DNA from: Phoronis australis
Taxonomy: Eukaryota; Phoronida; Phoronidae
Length of the DNA stretch: 64,000 nucleotides
Reading direction: 5' to 3'
Assembly (NCBI GenBank): GCA_002633005.1
Contig: NMRA01000052.1
Coordinates: 486,722-550,721 of the forward strand
Shown: positions 12,301-24,175 of the stretch, one piece after another
How the letters are laid out: the number at the start of each line of letters is the position of its first letter
How positions within the stretch are numbered: the first letter of the stretch is position 1
Notes under the pieces: generated by a model
The model's database searches: none
The model's input: the letters and a program-made list of their open reading frames with translations, nothing else
What the model was told of the DNA's origin: nothing
Program-made: the position numbers and the translations under genes

Positions 12301-13171
12301 GGAAGTAGCCTTTGAGTTATTGAGATGTTACCATTAGGTACAAAGTGGTTTAAAAACAATGTAAAAGCACGCACATTCCACATGCATGCCAGGAAGACGG
12401 GGGTTATGTCACGGTTCCCCCATCTAAAATTATCAATTTCACAATTCAAGATCACATTTTAGTTTGGGTGGGAAGTGTGAAAAAAGAAATGGTTTGGTGT
12501 CCCAAGATAAATGTGATTGGGATAAAGACTATGCGACCTTGCAGAGATTCTTCCACGTTCACTACAGATCCGTGCTGACCGTGACGACCAAGGGTACACA
12601 AATGAAAATAGTGCCGACATTCATGACCATTCACGAAACATTCAACAGGGAAAGATTTCAGTTGCTACAACCACAACATTTATGAATAGACTGTTGCTTT
12701 CCACTGACGGTTTTTATAGACTCTTTGAAATACATGAAATCATCTTTGGCTGGTTACTGTGGTAACAAATCTATCAGCTGTTGTTGATGCAATGCCATCT
12801 AAGATAATTCATATGACAGGAATGATGGGCCAGACGAAATATGAATGAGGATGCTTTTTTGACACCAGAAGCTGTTCTTTCACTAAGCTGTGAGAATTGT
12901 TTACAGACGAGAACGATAGAATATTGCTGTTCGAACAAGACTACCACTGCTACTGAGACAAAAGAGACGTACTATTACTACTACTACAAGATATTATTAC
13001 TGCTACATTAAGGACTGGATAACATTAAGCACACGGATGATGGAAAGGTACTGTATGGTCAGTTAACTTTATAGTAGTTCCTTTAGGTGCTAGGGTGAAA
13101 ACAATCAAGGAGGATCCAGCTGATATAATTACATCCAGTATGTTGTGGAAAGGGGATATAACCTGGTTCCC
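9301..13171. other. Mostly non-coding; no conserved gene recognised
   Basis: Nothing here can be tied to a known family. Small local repeats occur: a TCCGTCTGCCA direct repeat near 9647-9676 and an AATAATTGGC-type direct repeat near 11885-11930. An imperfect trinucleotide tract of ACT/TTA type lies near 12965-13010. Overlapping open frames at 12452-12685 on both strands look like chance. Confidence 0.4.
10390..10716 (-). CDS. Unrecognised 108-codon open frame
   Basis: An ATG-initiated frame of 108 codons with a fairly protein-like composition (KLGLPYGQILKIPVQFST ... RTAVPILRHNR). No domain, signal peptide or membrane segment is apparent and I do not recognise it. The opposite strand is also partly open over the same interval, which lowers confidence. 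It may be a fragment of a mobile-element protein or chance. Confidence 0.2.
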   Translation of the reverse strand: MARLASRPASNRINPDKKMPKLGLPYGQILKIPVQFSTTKQCSVTFVNPLTFEANVGKLLTKSYTDESNLRFRKVVGQPVGKDHSLRTAVPILRHNRACVSSEYYCYH

Positions 13172-13212
13172 GGGCCTCACAAGATGACGTCACGGATAAC
13201 TTGTGAAGGCCC
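13172..13212. repeat. Small hairpin enclosing a CRE-like site
   Basis: Arms GGGCCTCACAAG (13172-13183) and CTTGTGAAGGCCC (13200-13212) pair with a single bulge. The 16-base loop contains TGACGTCA, the palindromic cAMP-response-element core. The surrounding 13.1-13.4 kb is less AT-rich than its neighbours. Whether this is a promoter or part of a repeat cannot be decided from one copy. Confidence 0.4.
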
Positions 13213-14969
13213 AGGTACAGGACACTAGAACGATGGATTTCATTGGCTGTCAGCTGGCAATTTTTAACCAGGAAGTTGACGTGCGCACGCTCACAAAATA
13301 AAAACATCCGGTAAATCGAACGTCGAATCTCTCTGGTAAGCAAGTTGTTTAAATTGCGATTTTACTAAGAAATCGGCCTGTAAAGGATGCAATTATCGAT
13401 TCATTATCGTAAGATTAAACATGAGGTACCACCAGTCTCACAATTTCACTTGACATTTCCCAGATGCAGTGTTTGAACGCGTTTTACGAGTTCCTATAGT
13501 TGTCAAACGTATGGAGTTTCCGCGAACTTGGCAACTGTCCAAGCAATTTTCCTAATTGTGTTTAGATATTAAAATTACCTGCACTTTCTCCTCAACGTAT
13601 ACCATAAACATGAATTGACATTGGAATCGCGTTTTTCACTTCACACTCACCAGCTTTACAGCTTGAATACATTTCAGGTAATTATCAGATGTGCTGAATG
13701 TTTCACCAACTTTGCAACTGGCCAGACTATTCCAACATCAAGCAACATGTTATAATCAACTGCAATATACCATAATTTTGGATTTCACTAACCTGTTTAG
13801 TTAAATTCATCGATTTCATTGATGCAGTTGGAAACGAAATGATTTTCAGTTCTCACATATTTCCATGAACTAGTACTAAGAGTGATTTTTTCAAGTGTAT
13901 CCCAAAACCTGGTAAAAATACAGATAATGGTATGCATAATTGCCAATAAAAAACACATCTGGATCGACACGATATTTCAAGGTCAAACAACCACTGCAAT
14001 ACCCAGAAACATCTAGACAGTGCCGTTGTTTGTTATTGTCGTGTCAGTAAAATAAAAAGTGAAAAATGGGTAACTTATTTAGAACAGAAAAGAAATATAT
14101 GTTGTGGGTGTATTGAAAAGTGGGACATTTTGATCTTGTGGCAGGATGCTGGACATAGTTTCAATAAGTGGGTTGGTCCCATCAGAAGTGAGTACGTACC
14201 ATGTTTCCACTAAATATTGATTCTTTTAATATAGGTTCTGATACATATAATGCAACCAAAATGTAATCTTTTGTCATCAAGTGTTAACTAAAAAAGTTGG
14301 GATGTCATGCCATTTACTATAGTAAACATGTACTTGTTTTAAATCAAAGACCAAGCTGCATACAAAGTGACTTTAACCATCCATTTGTCATAAAACTAAG
14401 TAGTTTGATTTAGACCAAATTGGCATATCAGTTTCAAAACTTATGTCAACATTTCCTTTGGAAATTATGTTGTAGTCCCTCCCTATATCGCATCCTATAA
14501 GCCGATGTTAACTGCTTTCCACAATCAAACTGCTGATCGCAAACTGACCCTTAATGCAGTTTACAGAGGTAGTTTCTTGGCTTGAAAAGAGTTGACAGTT
14601 TGTCACTGCATTGCTGCACACATTGGCTCTACAAATTGTCTTGTGGCATCGGGTATTATAAGCACTGAGTATGTGCCCTACAACAGTGTTATTTTTTCGA
14701 AGCCCAGAAAACACTTGTCAGATAAGATAGCATTTGACCAAGCCTGCCACTAACACTGGAGGTACATTCCTGAGCCAATGAGGCATTCTCAGAGCCTTTA
14801 GTGTTGTGATGTACCTTTTTCTGGGGCTACGATAGTTGTAAATGGTACCTTTTCTTAAAAAGCAAGAGTTCATCATATGTATCTAAACATTGTTAGAAAT
14901 GGACCTGTTCTGTTTAGGAAATAATATTTGAGTTTATAATTTTTAGGGGCCAAACAATGGATATGCACT
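13213..14969. other. No gene recognised
   Basis: AT-rich sequence without a recognisable protein or RNA gene. The right end (about 14940-14955) has a plausible splice acceptor (TTTTTAG) shortly before the first ATG of the next gene, so part of this may be its 5' intron. Confidence 0.45.
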
Positions 14970-17900
14970 ATGAAGAAAACACCTGTCAAGTATTCCACTG
15001 ATGTCTGCTTAATCTGTTCCTCAACACTTCGTCTCCACAATATCTCAACGTCACTAAAGGAAAGAAGATTTTTAGAACAATACCTTGAAATATCAGTAAT
15101 TAATGGAAACCTTTGCCGCAACTGCTCCTCAAAATTGTATACAATCCATAACAAGTTAGATGAATTAAAACAGAATCAAAGAAAAAACAGAATCAAAGAA
15201 AGACTGCAGCTGTATATCAAAAGTGATGCGCCAATTTGGACATTACTTCTGAGCACTCTGGAAAAAAACAATGACAGTACTCTCCTATAATTGCACGTAA
15301 TTCACTCATCCCTGTTCGAATCCCAAGTAATAAAAGTCTTCAACGAGTGACGCACCATAGCATTCTGCCAAAGCCAGGAAGTTTCATACCAATACGTAGT
15401 CCTAAGAAAGCTGAATCCAAGGGTACTGCAGTGTCAGCAAAACGGAAATTAAATCTAACTGAACATTCTTATTTTGCCTCCACTTCCGTATCCGATAAAA
15501 GTAAACCTTCTGAGAAATGTGCTACCACCGTACAAGATCCAGCTGTCAAATTATTAATGAACTTGTGCAGAAATGAAGAATCAAATGAGCAATTGACACT
15601 TGCAGAAAAGAAGAAACTTCAAGCTGTTGTTCATAATGGCAACAAACATCAAGTTTGTGAAGCGCTACACGAAATACCATCATTATTGTCTATTTTTGAA
15701 GAGATTGTTACATCAAGTGTGAGATCGAAGTGTGGGTCCTTTGGAAACAAGAAAGAAGATGTATCCTACTTATTTCACAAGTCCTACGAAGATCTGAAAA
15801 CTATGACATGAAGTAATGTTGTCCAAGAGATGTGTCGTAAAGTGCCGTTTCTTGCCAAACTTTTTTTAAGTATTATGTTGCCGATCAAGTTTCTAAGTAC
15901 AGCCGACAAAATCAAAGATGCCATGCCTCGTCTTGGAATGATGTGGGCCATTGCTATTCAAAACAGGTTTAATTATCCGAGCAAGGTGCAACGTGCTCTC
16001 ACTTTGACACTGGGCGATTGTATTGTAGATCAAAAGGTATGAACTACATGTTCTTCATACATGTATGTTTCATGGTTTAGAGCAATTGAACTTTTGAAAA
16101 GTGAAGACAAGCTAAAAAAGTAAAAGCTCTGATAACAGTTTTGGGTTGTTTGTTTCAAGATTGACATATTACTTGGATTGTGCCAGTTGCCCCCTTTATT
16201 TAATGTTACTCACAATATAGCATTTTTACAAAAACAGCACCTTTCTATTCTAATTAAATGTCAAATTATTTATGTAAAATCTAGGCTTTTAACATGATTT
16301 CACAATTAAACATAATTTCTATATTGTTCATTCCTTGTGAAACATTTTCTGGGATTCATCTTTATGTCATATTCCATATTGTTTTTCGTTTTAACTGTGG
16401 TTTTTTAATTTCAGAAACAGTGCACCAGTTGGACAATTGAGAATGAATCGCAACCCAATCAAAAGTATTGCCCTAACAGCATGCTTTAAGAAATTTGCAT
16501 GAATGTGATTAAACTGCTTGCATGATACACTGCTCTCCAAACGTGAGTCCAGATGTGAAGCAAGTAACTGACAAGTTCAGAAAATATCTCAGACTTGCCA
16601 TATTTCGAGGTCTTAAAAAGAATGGAAAAATGTACATTTTTTCAAAACTTGACTTGGACCCTGCAGCCACTTATGCTGTGATAATGAACCCATTCACCAC
16701 TTATGGCTTGCAGTCAAACTGTTCTTTAACATTCTAGTTTTACCGTTTTGATATTTGAATTTGTTTTTTAAAGTGATGACATTTCAAAATTGTTCTACCA
16801 TATTTCCGAAAATAATTACAAGCCAACATGGTTTAAATTAACAAGATAGACATTTCTCATTTAGCAAACTATCTTTCCCACAGATTGTAGAACACGATCC
16901 TTGTATTCACCTTGCCATACCACATCTCAGATGTTAGGCTATCCCAAATAGCCAGCACACATGCACTGAAGACAATCAAAAATTCCTGATCAAACTCAGT
17001 CAGTGATAGCATTATGTCTAGTTTATAGCTCCTGAAGCCCCAATATTGCATCATTTTCATTTTACATTATACCTTTGAATTGAGGTTAAAAATTGCTCTA
17101 TTTGTTCTCTACAGTATTTCTTTCACTGAAACTAGGTTCTCGTTAGTTTTAGGTATACCCATCCTACTTCATCCATAAACTGCAACAAAATGTCAAAAAT
17201 GCTTCTTGTACACCAGACCTGACCTGAAAATTCGTGTTGGAATTTCAAAATATCCACTGCAAAAAGATGGGTATATGGGTGCTGTAAATCAATACTAATA
17301 AGCATGAATCTTTGCATGGCTTTCACTACCTACTGTACATTGACATCTGGCACTCACTCTACTTGAACTTTGTAGGTGTATGATCGCTTGCAACCTCTTG
17401 GCGTTTCGTTATCTTATAACAGTAGCCTCGACCTTTTGAAGATGATTGGTGACCACTACAAGGACGAAATAGTCACTGCTGTTCAAGATAACAAAAGGTA
17501 TTTCAATTCAGTTCAAATGTGTCTTCATTATGTTTCTTGGTTTACAAAACCTGTTTCTTGGTTATGGTATGAAAAAAGACTGAAAATATTCCATACTTAG
17601 TACTTCATACCATTGACTGTAGAAACCCATTGCTTATTTATACTTAAGGTGTTATGAATTTATTCAAAATTAAGTAATGGCTATGAATGGCATTGGTTCA
17701 GTCTCCATGGAAAAAGTTGTGGTTCAAAAATGGCTTGTTTGCAAAGTCATGAACAATTTGACGTATTTTTAAAGGTTTGATATTAACGCAAACGAATTCC
17801 TGTGGACATGTGGCACTGCAAAGTTGAACATGTCACCTGCTACCATTACAATCGAGCCATTGCTTTCATTTCAGGGTCCGGTTAGTTGGAGACAACATCA

Positions 17901-19113
17901 ACTGGAAGGTGGGTGTTAGCGAGGAACGTCTTGACCACAAACCAACGTGGCACCATGCATTTGGCTCAATGGCTATTGTACAAGAAATCGACTTTAACAA
18001 TAAATCAACCTCGAAGCCCCAGCAAAACTTCTGGGAGGTGAACCTGAAACAGTATGTCATCAATGAACTAGACTGGTCTGCCATGAGAGACGAATATGTT
18101 ATGCTAATTGCTAGAACTGCCAAGAAGCACATAAGGCTTTTGCAAAACATAGCAATTACAACCAAGACAGGACCAGAATCGGATCTCATGGGAAAAAAAA
18201 ACAAGATAATCCCTCTACCAGTGTTATTCAAGAATGAACAGCGCTATGACGATGTCAGCGACATACTCCATTTCTATGAAGATTTCATTGAAGTAAGTAT
18301 ATAATGAATACCGCACACACAATCGCCACTTAAGTGATAAAGTTTCTAAACTTCGTGCAATGCATCAACCAGTTCTTCGCATTACCAAATAAATTATCAC
18401 TTTGAGGTTATATAATGTGGATAAGAGTTTGTTACCAGTTTTTATGACATGTAAAATGTTACTTTGTTCACAGAAGGAAGTTTTATAGTACCTTTAACAA
18501 ACTAAGTTTGTATACCTATTACAATGATTAGATAGAATAGCTGAATATTTGCTGACATGTTCACATTGTATGGTTATTTGTTCTTCATAGTCTGTGTACT
18601 CTGTTGCTGAAAAGGACAAGCCAACAGTACATATTGGTGGTGACCAACTAACACGAGAGAGATTTTCCGTCTGGAGCCAAGTGCCTTTCTATTGGGGAGC
18701 AGATATCCGAGGACCGCTTTGACCATCTAAGTCCCATCACATTTGAATTATTTCATCTGCTCATGAATTATCTGATGGTTGTGTTCAAGCAACTGTACAA
18801 GGAAGTGAAAATGAGCTTGGAACGATGAAATGTGAACAGATTCTAATTTCACGGAAAAATGTCGACAGTGATGTCAAGAAGGCATATGCCTCTGACAAAG
18901 ACTTTGTCTTGTCTTTTGTCAACGCCTACATTTTAGAAGCTATACTGCACCATTTGGAAATGGAAGATGTGACAAGTAATGCAGAAATACCAATTGATAG
19001 GCGTGTTGATGACTGGGCAAATGAGAAATTTGGGGAGATTGTTGACCGCTATGTTGCACCAAAGATGTTAGACTCCATTCGCTCATGGCACAACAACCAT
19101 GAAATGGTTCAAG
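14970..19113 (+). pseudogene. Zinc-finger/DUF6589-type gene, disrupted
   Basis: Exons at 14970-16036, 17376-17497, 17875-18292 and 18591-19113 join in phase. The N-terminus has a CLIC ... CRNC cysteine pair arrangement typical of a small zinc-binding domain; the middle is a linker. The C-terminal half (LVGDNINWKV ... HIGGDQLTRERFS ... FDHLSPITFELFHLLMNYL) matches my recollection of the DUF6589 family, which is expanded in corals and some fungi and has no settled function; a link to transposons is suspected. Damage: a frameshift near 15280, an in-frame TGA at 15809-15811, and frameshifts near 18675 and 18800. The last exon ends at a possible donor (19114) and no further exon is found, so the C-terminus appears lost. 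Several of these lesions could be assembly errors, but together they indicate a decaying copy. Confidence 0.65.
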
Positions 19114-19880
19114 GTATTAAATAGTCAAATGTAGAATTTAAAGCGACATTTAAATCGTGCTTTCAATCAGAAACATTCTCGACTTAACAAGAAATTTCCA
19201 GAACCTGGTCTAATGGAGTAACAACTATCATTTGTTGCCCATGCCCAGAACTCACACATTTTTAGACTAAGGAAAATTTTATAGCATTCAGAAGTCAAAA
19301 CCTTTAGAAATCAAAACTTATTTTTAAAGAAAGCACCATTTAATGCCACTTTAAAGGTGGTAGGTTTCATTAAAACCATGAATATCTAAATTTGCTGCAA
19401 GCCATACCGACTAACTTCCTGGAGAACTGTGTGTACAAGTATTTCCAGGAAAAGAAACAATTTGTACTAAATAAATTGAGGCTTTAAAGAAAACACTACA
19501 GCCGATACACTTAAAAACATGTGTGAACATATGAAAACCCTATTAATTCCAAATATTGTGAAATTTTTACTTGTCAGTGAAATAAACAAATAATAAAAAG
19601 TTTCTTGTTTCGTTTGGCTAACGATGGAATATTACCGTACTCATCTACATAAAAATTGTCTTGCAAAATGAGACTTTGGTGAATTAATAATGGTAACTGG
19701 TTCTCAGATGGTTTCCAGCACTCAAGAGTACCTGGGGTTGTTTGTGAATTAGTATTTTATTTGTGTATTCACCATTTCATGATATTATGCATCTTCAGCA
19801 ATGCAGTTGTCATTTTGTGTGAATAAATTAAACCATATACTAATATGACATCCATGAAAAGAAGATAATTGTTGAAAATT
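19114..19880. other. Spacer between convergent DUF6589-type and RecQ-like genes
   Basis: AT-rich sequence with stops in all frames. No remaining helicase or DUF6589 exons were recognised on either strand. Confidence 0.5.
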
Positions 19881-20539
19881 TCAATCAGATATTTGAAAAC
19901 AGCAGCCTAAGATTTTGTTAAGGTTAAGTGTACATTGACAACAATCCGGTTTTCGGTCACAAGCTGCCGTCAAATTGATGTCACGTAGCCAATCAGTACT
20001 GAAAAGTGCAGTGTACATGGGGCGAAAATTATCCCCCCACTGCACCACACAGTGGGCTTCATCCACTACTACGACGAACACCGACTTCTGCTGCCATTTA
20101 CTTGACAAAAAAATGCTCAGCACTTCATCACATAACAGTTCTTCAGGGTGTCCCACAACAAAACTTGTGTTTGCCTCCCTCAAAGAGTTAACATTTTCTT
20201 TAGAAGCTCTCGTCGCTTTTTCTCCCAGTCGACACATCTGTTCTTCAATAATGGCGTTTAGAGGACTTATCAAAGCACAACGATGTCTTGAAAACCGTTC
20301 GCCGAAGCAAAGTGGGGTATGCTTTCAAATATGAGGCTTTTCCCATAGCCTGTAGGCAAAATCGAAAGAACATCGGAATCTAACAAAGCATATAAACTCA
20401 CAATCTGGCCGTGCTTCATATAGGTTATCGGATCCGCTGGTTTTCTACTTTCATTCACTTTAAAAAGAGCAAACTTGGTGAAAATAGTACGATTAAATAC
20501 AGTTGAAGCCACAGACATTCCTTCGCTGGAAGTCGCCAT
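19881..20539 (-). pseudogene. RecQ-like DNA helicase, truncated N-terminal ATPase domain
   Basis: The frame starts at ATG 20539 and reads into a Walker A motif (LPTGYGKS). A one-base shift near 20270 is needed to continue into SPLNAIIEEQ (motif Ia region) and then motif II, VVDEAHCVVQWGDNFRPMY. DEAH followed by C..QWG and FRP.Y is the RecQ signature. The sequence then degenerates and ends, so the second helicase domain, RQC zinc region and HRDC are absent. RecQ proteins unwind DNA using ATP; this piece lacks what is needed. It is convergent with the DUF6589-type gene. It could be a dead cellular paralogue or a gene carried by a mobile element. Confidence 0.8.
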
Positions 20540-20650
20540 GTTGATGAACTAGTTTGACCTATAATACAACTGACCAATAGAATGCCTTGTTTCTTGAAAT
20601 CGGAACAGCCAATGATATTGCAAGAATGCGGATGGAAACGTGTCCTGTAG

Positions 20651-20881
20651 CAGACCCCAACCAACCTCGAGGGTCTGTGCAGGAGACTAAAAGGGGATAC
20701 AGACGGTAGTGACATCTGGGGGATACAAGTAGTGACTAGGCAACAAGAGGCAGTGTCTACTCAGGGAGATGGGACAGTGGTAGATGTCGCTTTATCAAAT
20801 CAGGGAGGAACTACTGTGATGGGAAAATCAGGCTCGGGAGACCAACAAGGAGGGATTACCTTGGAGTTGGTTGAAAAATAA
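20651..20881 (+). pseudogene. Unrecognised open frame, exon-like
   Basis: A frame of 76 codons is open from 20651 to TAA at 20879-20881 without an ATG at its start. It is rich in Gly, Gln, Asp and Thr (for example GDGTVVDVALSNQGGTTVMG). The composition looks protein-like but no family is apparent. It overlaps the upstream flank of the RecQ-like gene and precedes the THAP gene; it may be the tail of an eroded element ORF. Confidence 0.25.
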
Positions 20882-21166
20882 CATAATTATCCTGATTTAA
20901 CCTTAGTAATGTCCGGGCTTGAAGAAGGTAGATAAACATTTGTCATTTCGTTTCAACCTTTATTGAAAGAATGATGGAGACCTAGAAGTACAAGTAAATA
21001 GCTTAAAGACGAATGCCACCCGATTTAATTAGTCTTTTTTACTGTCTTAATCGGTCTGGGGCCACATCAGCTCGAACACGGTCGACCTTACCTTGCCGAG
21101 AGGTGTCGCGTTAGCCTGTGAGGAAGGTGAGAAAGTCCGCAGCGACGTCAGTGGTTCCTATGCAGA

Positions 21167-24100
21167 GTGAATTCCGCCATGGTGTGGTGTGTCGTTTCTG
21201 CCTGTTCGAACTATGAAGCGGCGAAGAAAGCGGGTACATCGTTTTTTCGATTTCCTCGAGAGCCCGAAATGCTTCGGAAGTGGCTTGCGGCAGTGAAAAA
21301 TGACAACTACGGAGTTCATACAAAGTACGAGGCCGTGAAACATCTCCGTGTCTGTGGCCGGCATTTCGTGGACAGTGACTTCACTGACGAATTCCGGCTT
21401 GCCAAACAGTTCATGCCAGGGCAGAAAAAGCAACCGAGGCTGAAGTCAGATGCTGTGCGTAGTGTGTTTGCGTTCGGCAGGCAGGAGGCAAAGAAACGCG
21501 GACCAGTTGTTTACAAGCTCAAAAGACAACAGGCCGTGTCTGAGGTACGTAACACGAAGTCAGCCATTTTTGTTTTGACATACGGTCGACCATTCTACTC
21601 AGTGGAACTCGAAGTTTATCATTTTTTTAACGTGTTACGCAGGCATGTTAATCTAAATTGTCACTGGTATAACTCAAACGCATAATTCAAACTTGAAATG
21701 TTTACCTAGACTTCAAAGTTACTTCCTTTCTCTGAGAGACGTTTTGTTTCTTGTCTGAGCTCAAGGCACAGTGAGGTTAGTCATGGAAACACTGTCATTG
21801 AAATGTCTGTTGGGTACGGGCCATTTTATTTTCACGAAACGTTAGATACGCCCAAGCATAATGAGTGAACACTGATGAAGAGTTTTGCTATGTACTAATG
21901 GGTAAATGGTTATTGATATCTTGCATTATTTTATCATTTATGTTTTCACAAGACATTTGTGGTGACTGGCATTTTCTCAAGCTACACTTACCGCAGTGGA
22001 TGATATAGAAATTTGCAGTCGGGTCCTTCCTATGTCATTATCTTTTATACGCATTTTTTTTGTAAAACACGGTGCGAAAATTCTACTGCAGTTTTGAAAA
22101 TATGTAAATAAATGCTGTATTTTTTCACCAATTCACAGATATATCAACTGTTATTTTTTGTACATCTAGGCTTTTCAGGAATTTGGTCCTTCAACGTCAC
22201 AGGGCAAGGGGAAGACTTCTCTGTCATCTCGGGGTCAAGTGAAATCCTCATCAGTTGTTGTACCACTGTCCACCATGTCGTCAACGTCAACTACAACGAT
22301 GACCACAACACCATTCACTGAATCCATGTGCTCTAGCAGCATGACTCCCACCCGGTCCTCGATACCTGTATCATCACCATTACGATCACCTTTACCTAGT
22401 CCTCTCGTAAGTAAACTTGTCCAGCAATGCAACATTCTTAGGATCCAAATATTCTAAAGGGAAGTTTGTAGATTCAAGGTATAATAGTATGGCAAAAAAA
22501 CTGATACATGCACTGTGTTTTTGAAGAAATTTTCTGCTTTTCGAACCTCCTCACTACATTTTCATCACATGATTGTTTACCATCGTAGGTTTACGGGCAT
22601 CAGTTCAGGCAAATCTAGGAAAATTCAGGCAGGAATGAAAAATTATAGGATACATAAGTTGTGATAAAATAGGACGTATGTCAGAGTTGGTGGTAATGGG
22701 GGAGACATAAGTGGGAAAGCATGGCAAAGCTGAGAAAATTTTCCTGACAAGTTTCCTTGAACAAAAAATACACGGTGCACCCACATATTGCACCCATAAA
22801 GTAACTACACTTATTACTTATTAGTAAGTTTGGGCTATATGCTTTAGTCATGCAAATATGAACATGTAAAGTTTGGTGGTGAAAATCCACTCTTACCACA
22901 GGGCGGGCTCATGCTTTGCACTGACATACTTATCTGTGAACTTTAAGAAATTTTTGACTTCTTGTTTTGCGTAACCTGACCTAAGAAGTGAGGAATTGGA
23001 AACCTCTTACCATCTACAGATATTCTCGCTGACCCAGGCCTCTGATAATCATACACAGGCGCCCATACCAGACAATTTTCAATGTACGTGTCACACAACT
23101 TCTTTGGCATTGCAAAACACTTCCACATTCATTTGTGGTTGGAGGGCCTGGATGTGGTTGGAATTCTGGTAAAAATGTTTTGTGCGCAGTACAAGTTGGA
23201 GTATGTTGCCGCTCAATATTCACCTGACTTTCATTTCATTTAATTCATAATTGAACACTTATTTAAAATTCACTTTACGTTTTCTTTCAGAAACATCCGA
23301 ATGACCTTTGTGATGCGGATTGGGAACCTGGCGAAGAAGACTTAGGATCATCTGACTCTGGAGACTCTTTTGATGGTGTCAATCCACCTTGCCTCGATGA
23401 AGCATTGCCATCTCATCTAAAGATGAAGCACATAGTTTATGATGATCATGTGCTTGCCTTGTTCAAGCGTTGCCAGCAGTGTGGGTCAACCATTCACAAG
23501 GTGCAGAAGCTTTACCGTGGAGCCCAGTTACTAATTGCTTGGTCATGTACTGAAGGACACTCCGATGTATGGGTGAGCTCTCCCGATGTGCGTGGAATGG
23601 CAGAGATTAACCTCTTGCTGTCATCTTGTATTCTGTTCACGGGCACAACATTCCAGGAAACATCGGACCTCTTTCATTTGCTCAACGTCAACTGCATTTC
23701 GTTGTCAATGTTCACTTACATGCAGCAATCATATCTTCTACCTGTCATCAATTCCCTGTATGAGGAACAACTTGTCACGACGAACTCATGCTCAAGACTG
23801 AGGATGATGAACCTATCAACCTTGTTGGCGATGGACGGTCGGATAGCCCTGGCTATTCGGCCAAGTACACAACGTACACATTCATGGATGAAGACACTCA
23901 ACAGATTGTTCATTCAAGCCTTATTCAGAAGACAGAGGCAACTTCATCAGTTGCTATGGAACTCTTGGGGTCTAGCAAGGCATGGCATACTTTGATGAGA
24001 ACTCTGTACATGTTACGTGTGTTACTACTGACAGGTCGCTGGTCAGACACAAAAATACAATCAGACTAAACCAAGAGCAGGCTATTGGCTCTTCCCGATT

Positions 24101-24170
24101 TAAATGTTCCCTATGTGAGTGATTCACTGAGAAACTGATCAGTAAAGGATATAATGTTCTGTTCTCTATT
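21167..24170 (+). pseudogene. THAP-domain DDE transposase (Kolobok-like), disrupted
   Basis: Exon 1 (21167-21544; ATG at 21167 or 21179) encodes a complete THAP zinc finger: C..(4)..C at CVVSAC, FFRFP, a W in RKWLAA, CGRHF, and the closing LKSDAVRSVF. Exon 2 (22179-22406) is a Ser/Thr/Pro-rich linker. Exon 3 (from 23291) holds acidic sequence, a zinc-ribbon-like CQQCG and a catalytic-looking core. Two frameshifts, near 23790 and 23975, separate the front of exon 3, GDGRSDSPGYSAKYTTYTFMD, and VTTDRS. THAP plus a DGR.DSPG/TDR core suggests a Kolobok-type (TTAA-inserting) transposase, which I rate as probable. The C-terminal part is missing beyond about 24170, where sequence character changes. 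A functional product is unlikely. Confidence 0.7.
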
Positions 24171-24175
24171 GTAGA

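Noticed and set aside
12452-12685. Overlapping open frames on both strands
   Set aside because: Both strands are open over the same short interval and neither resembles a known protein.
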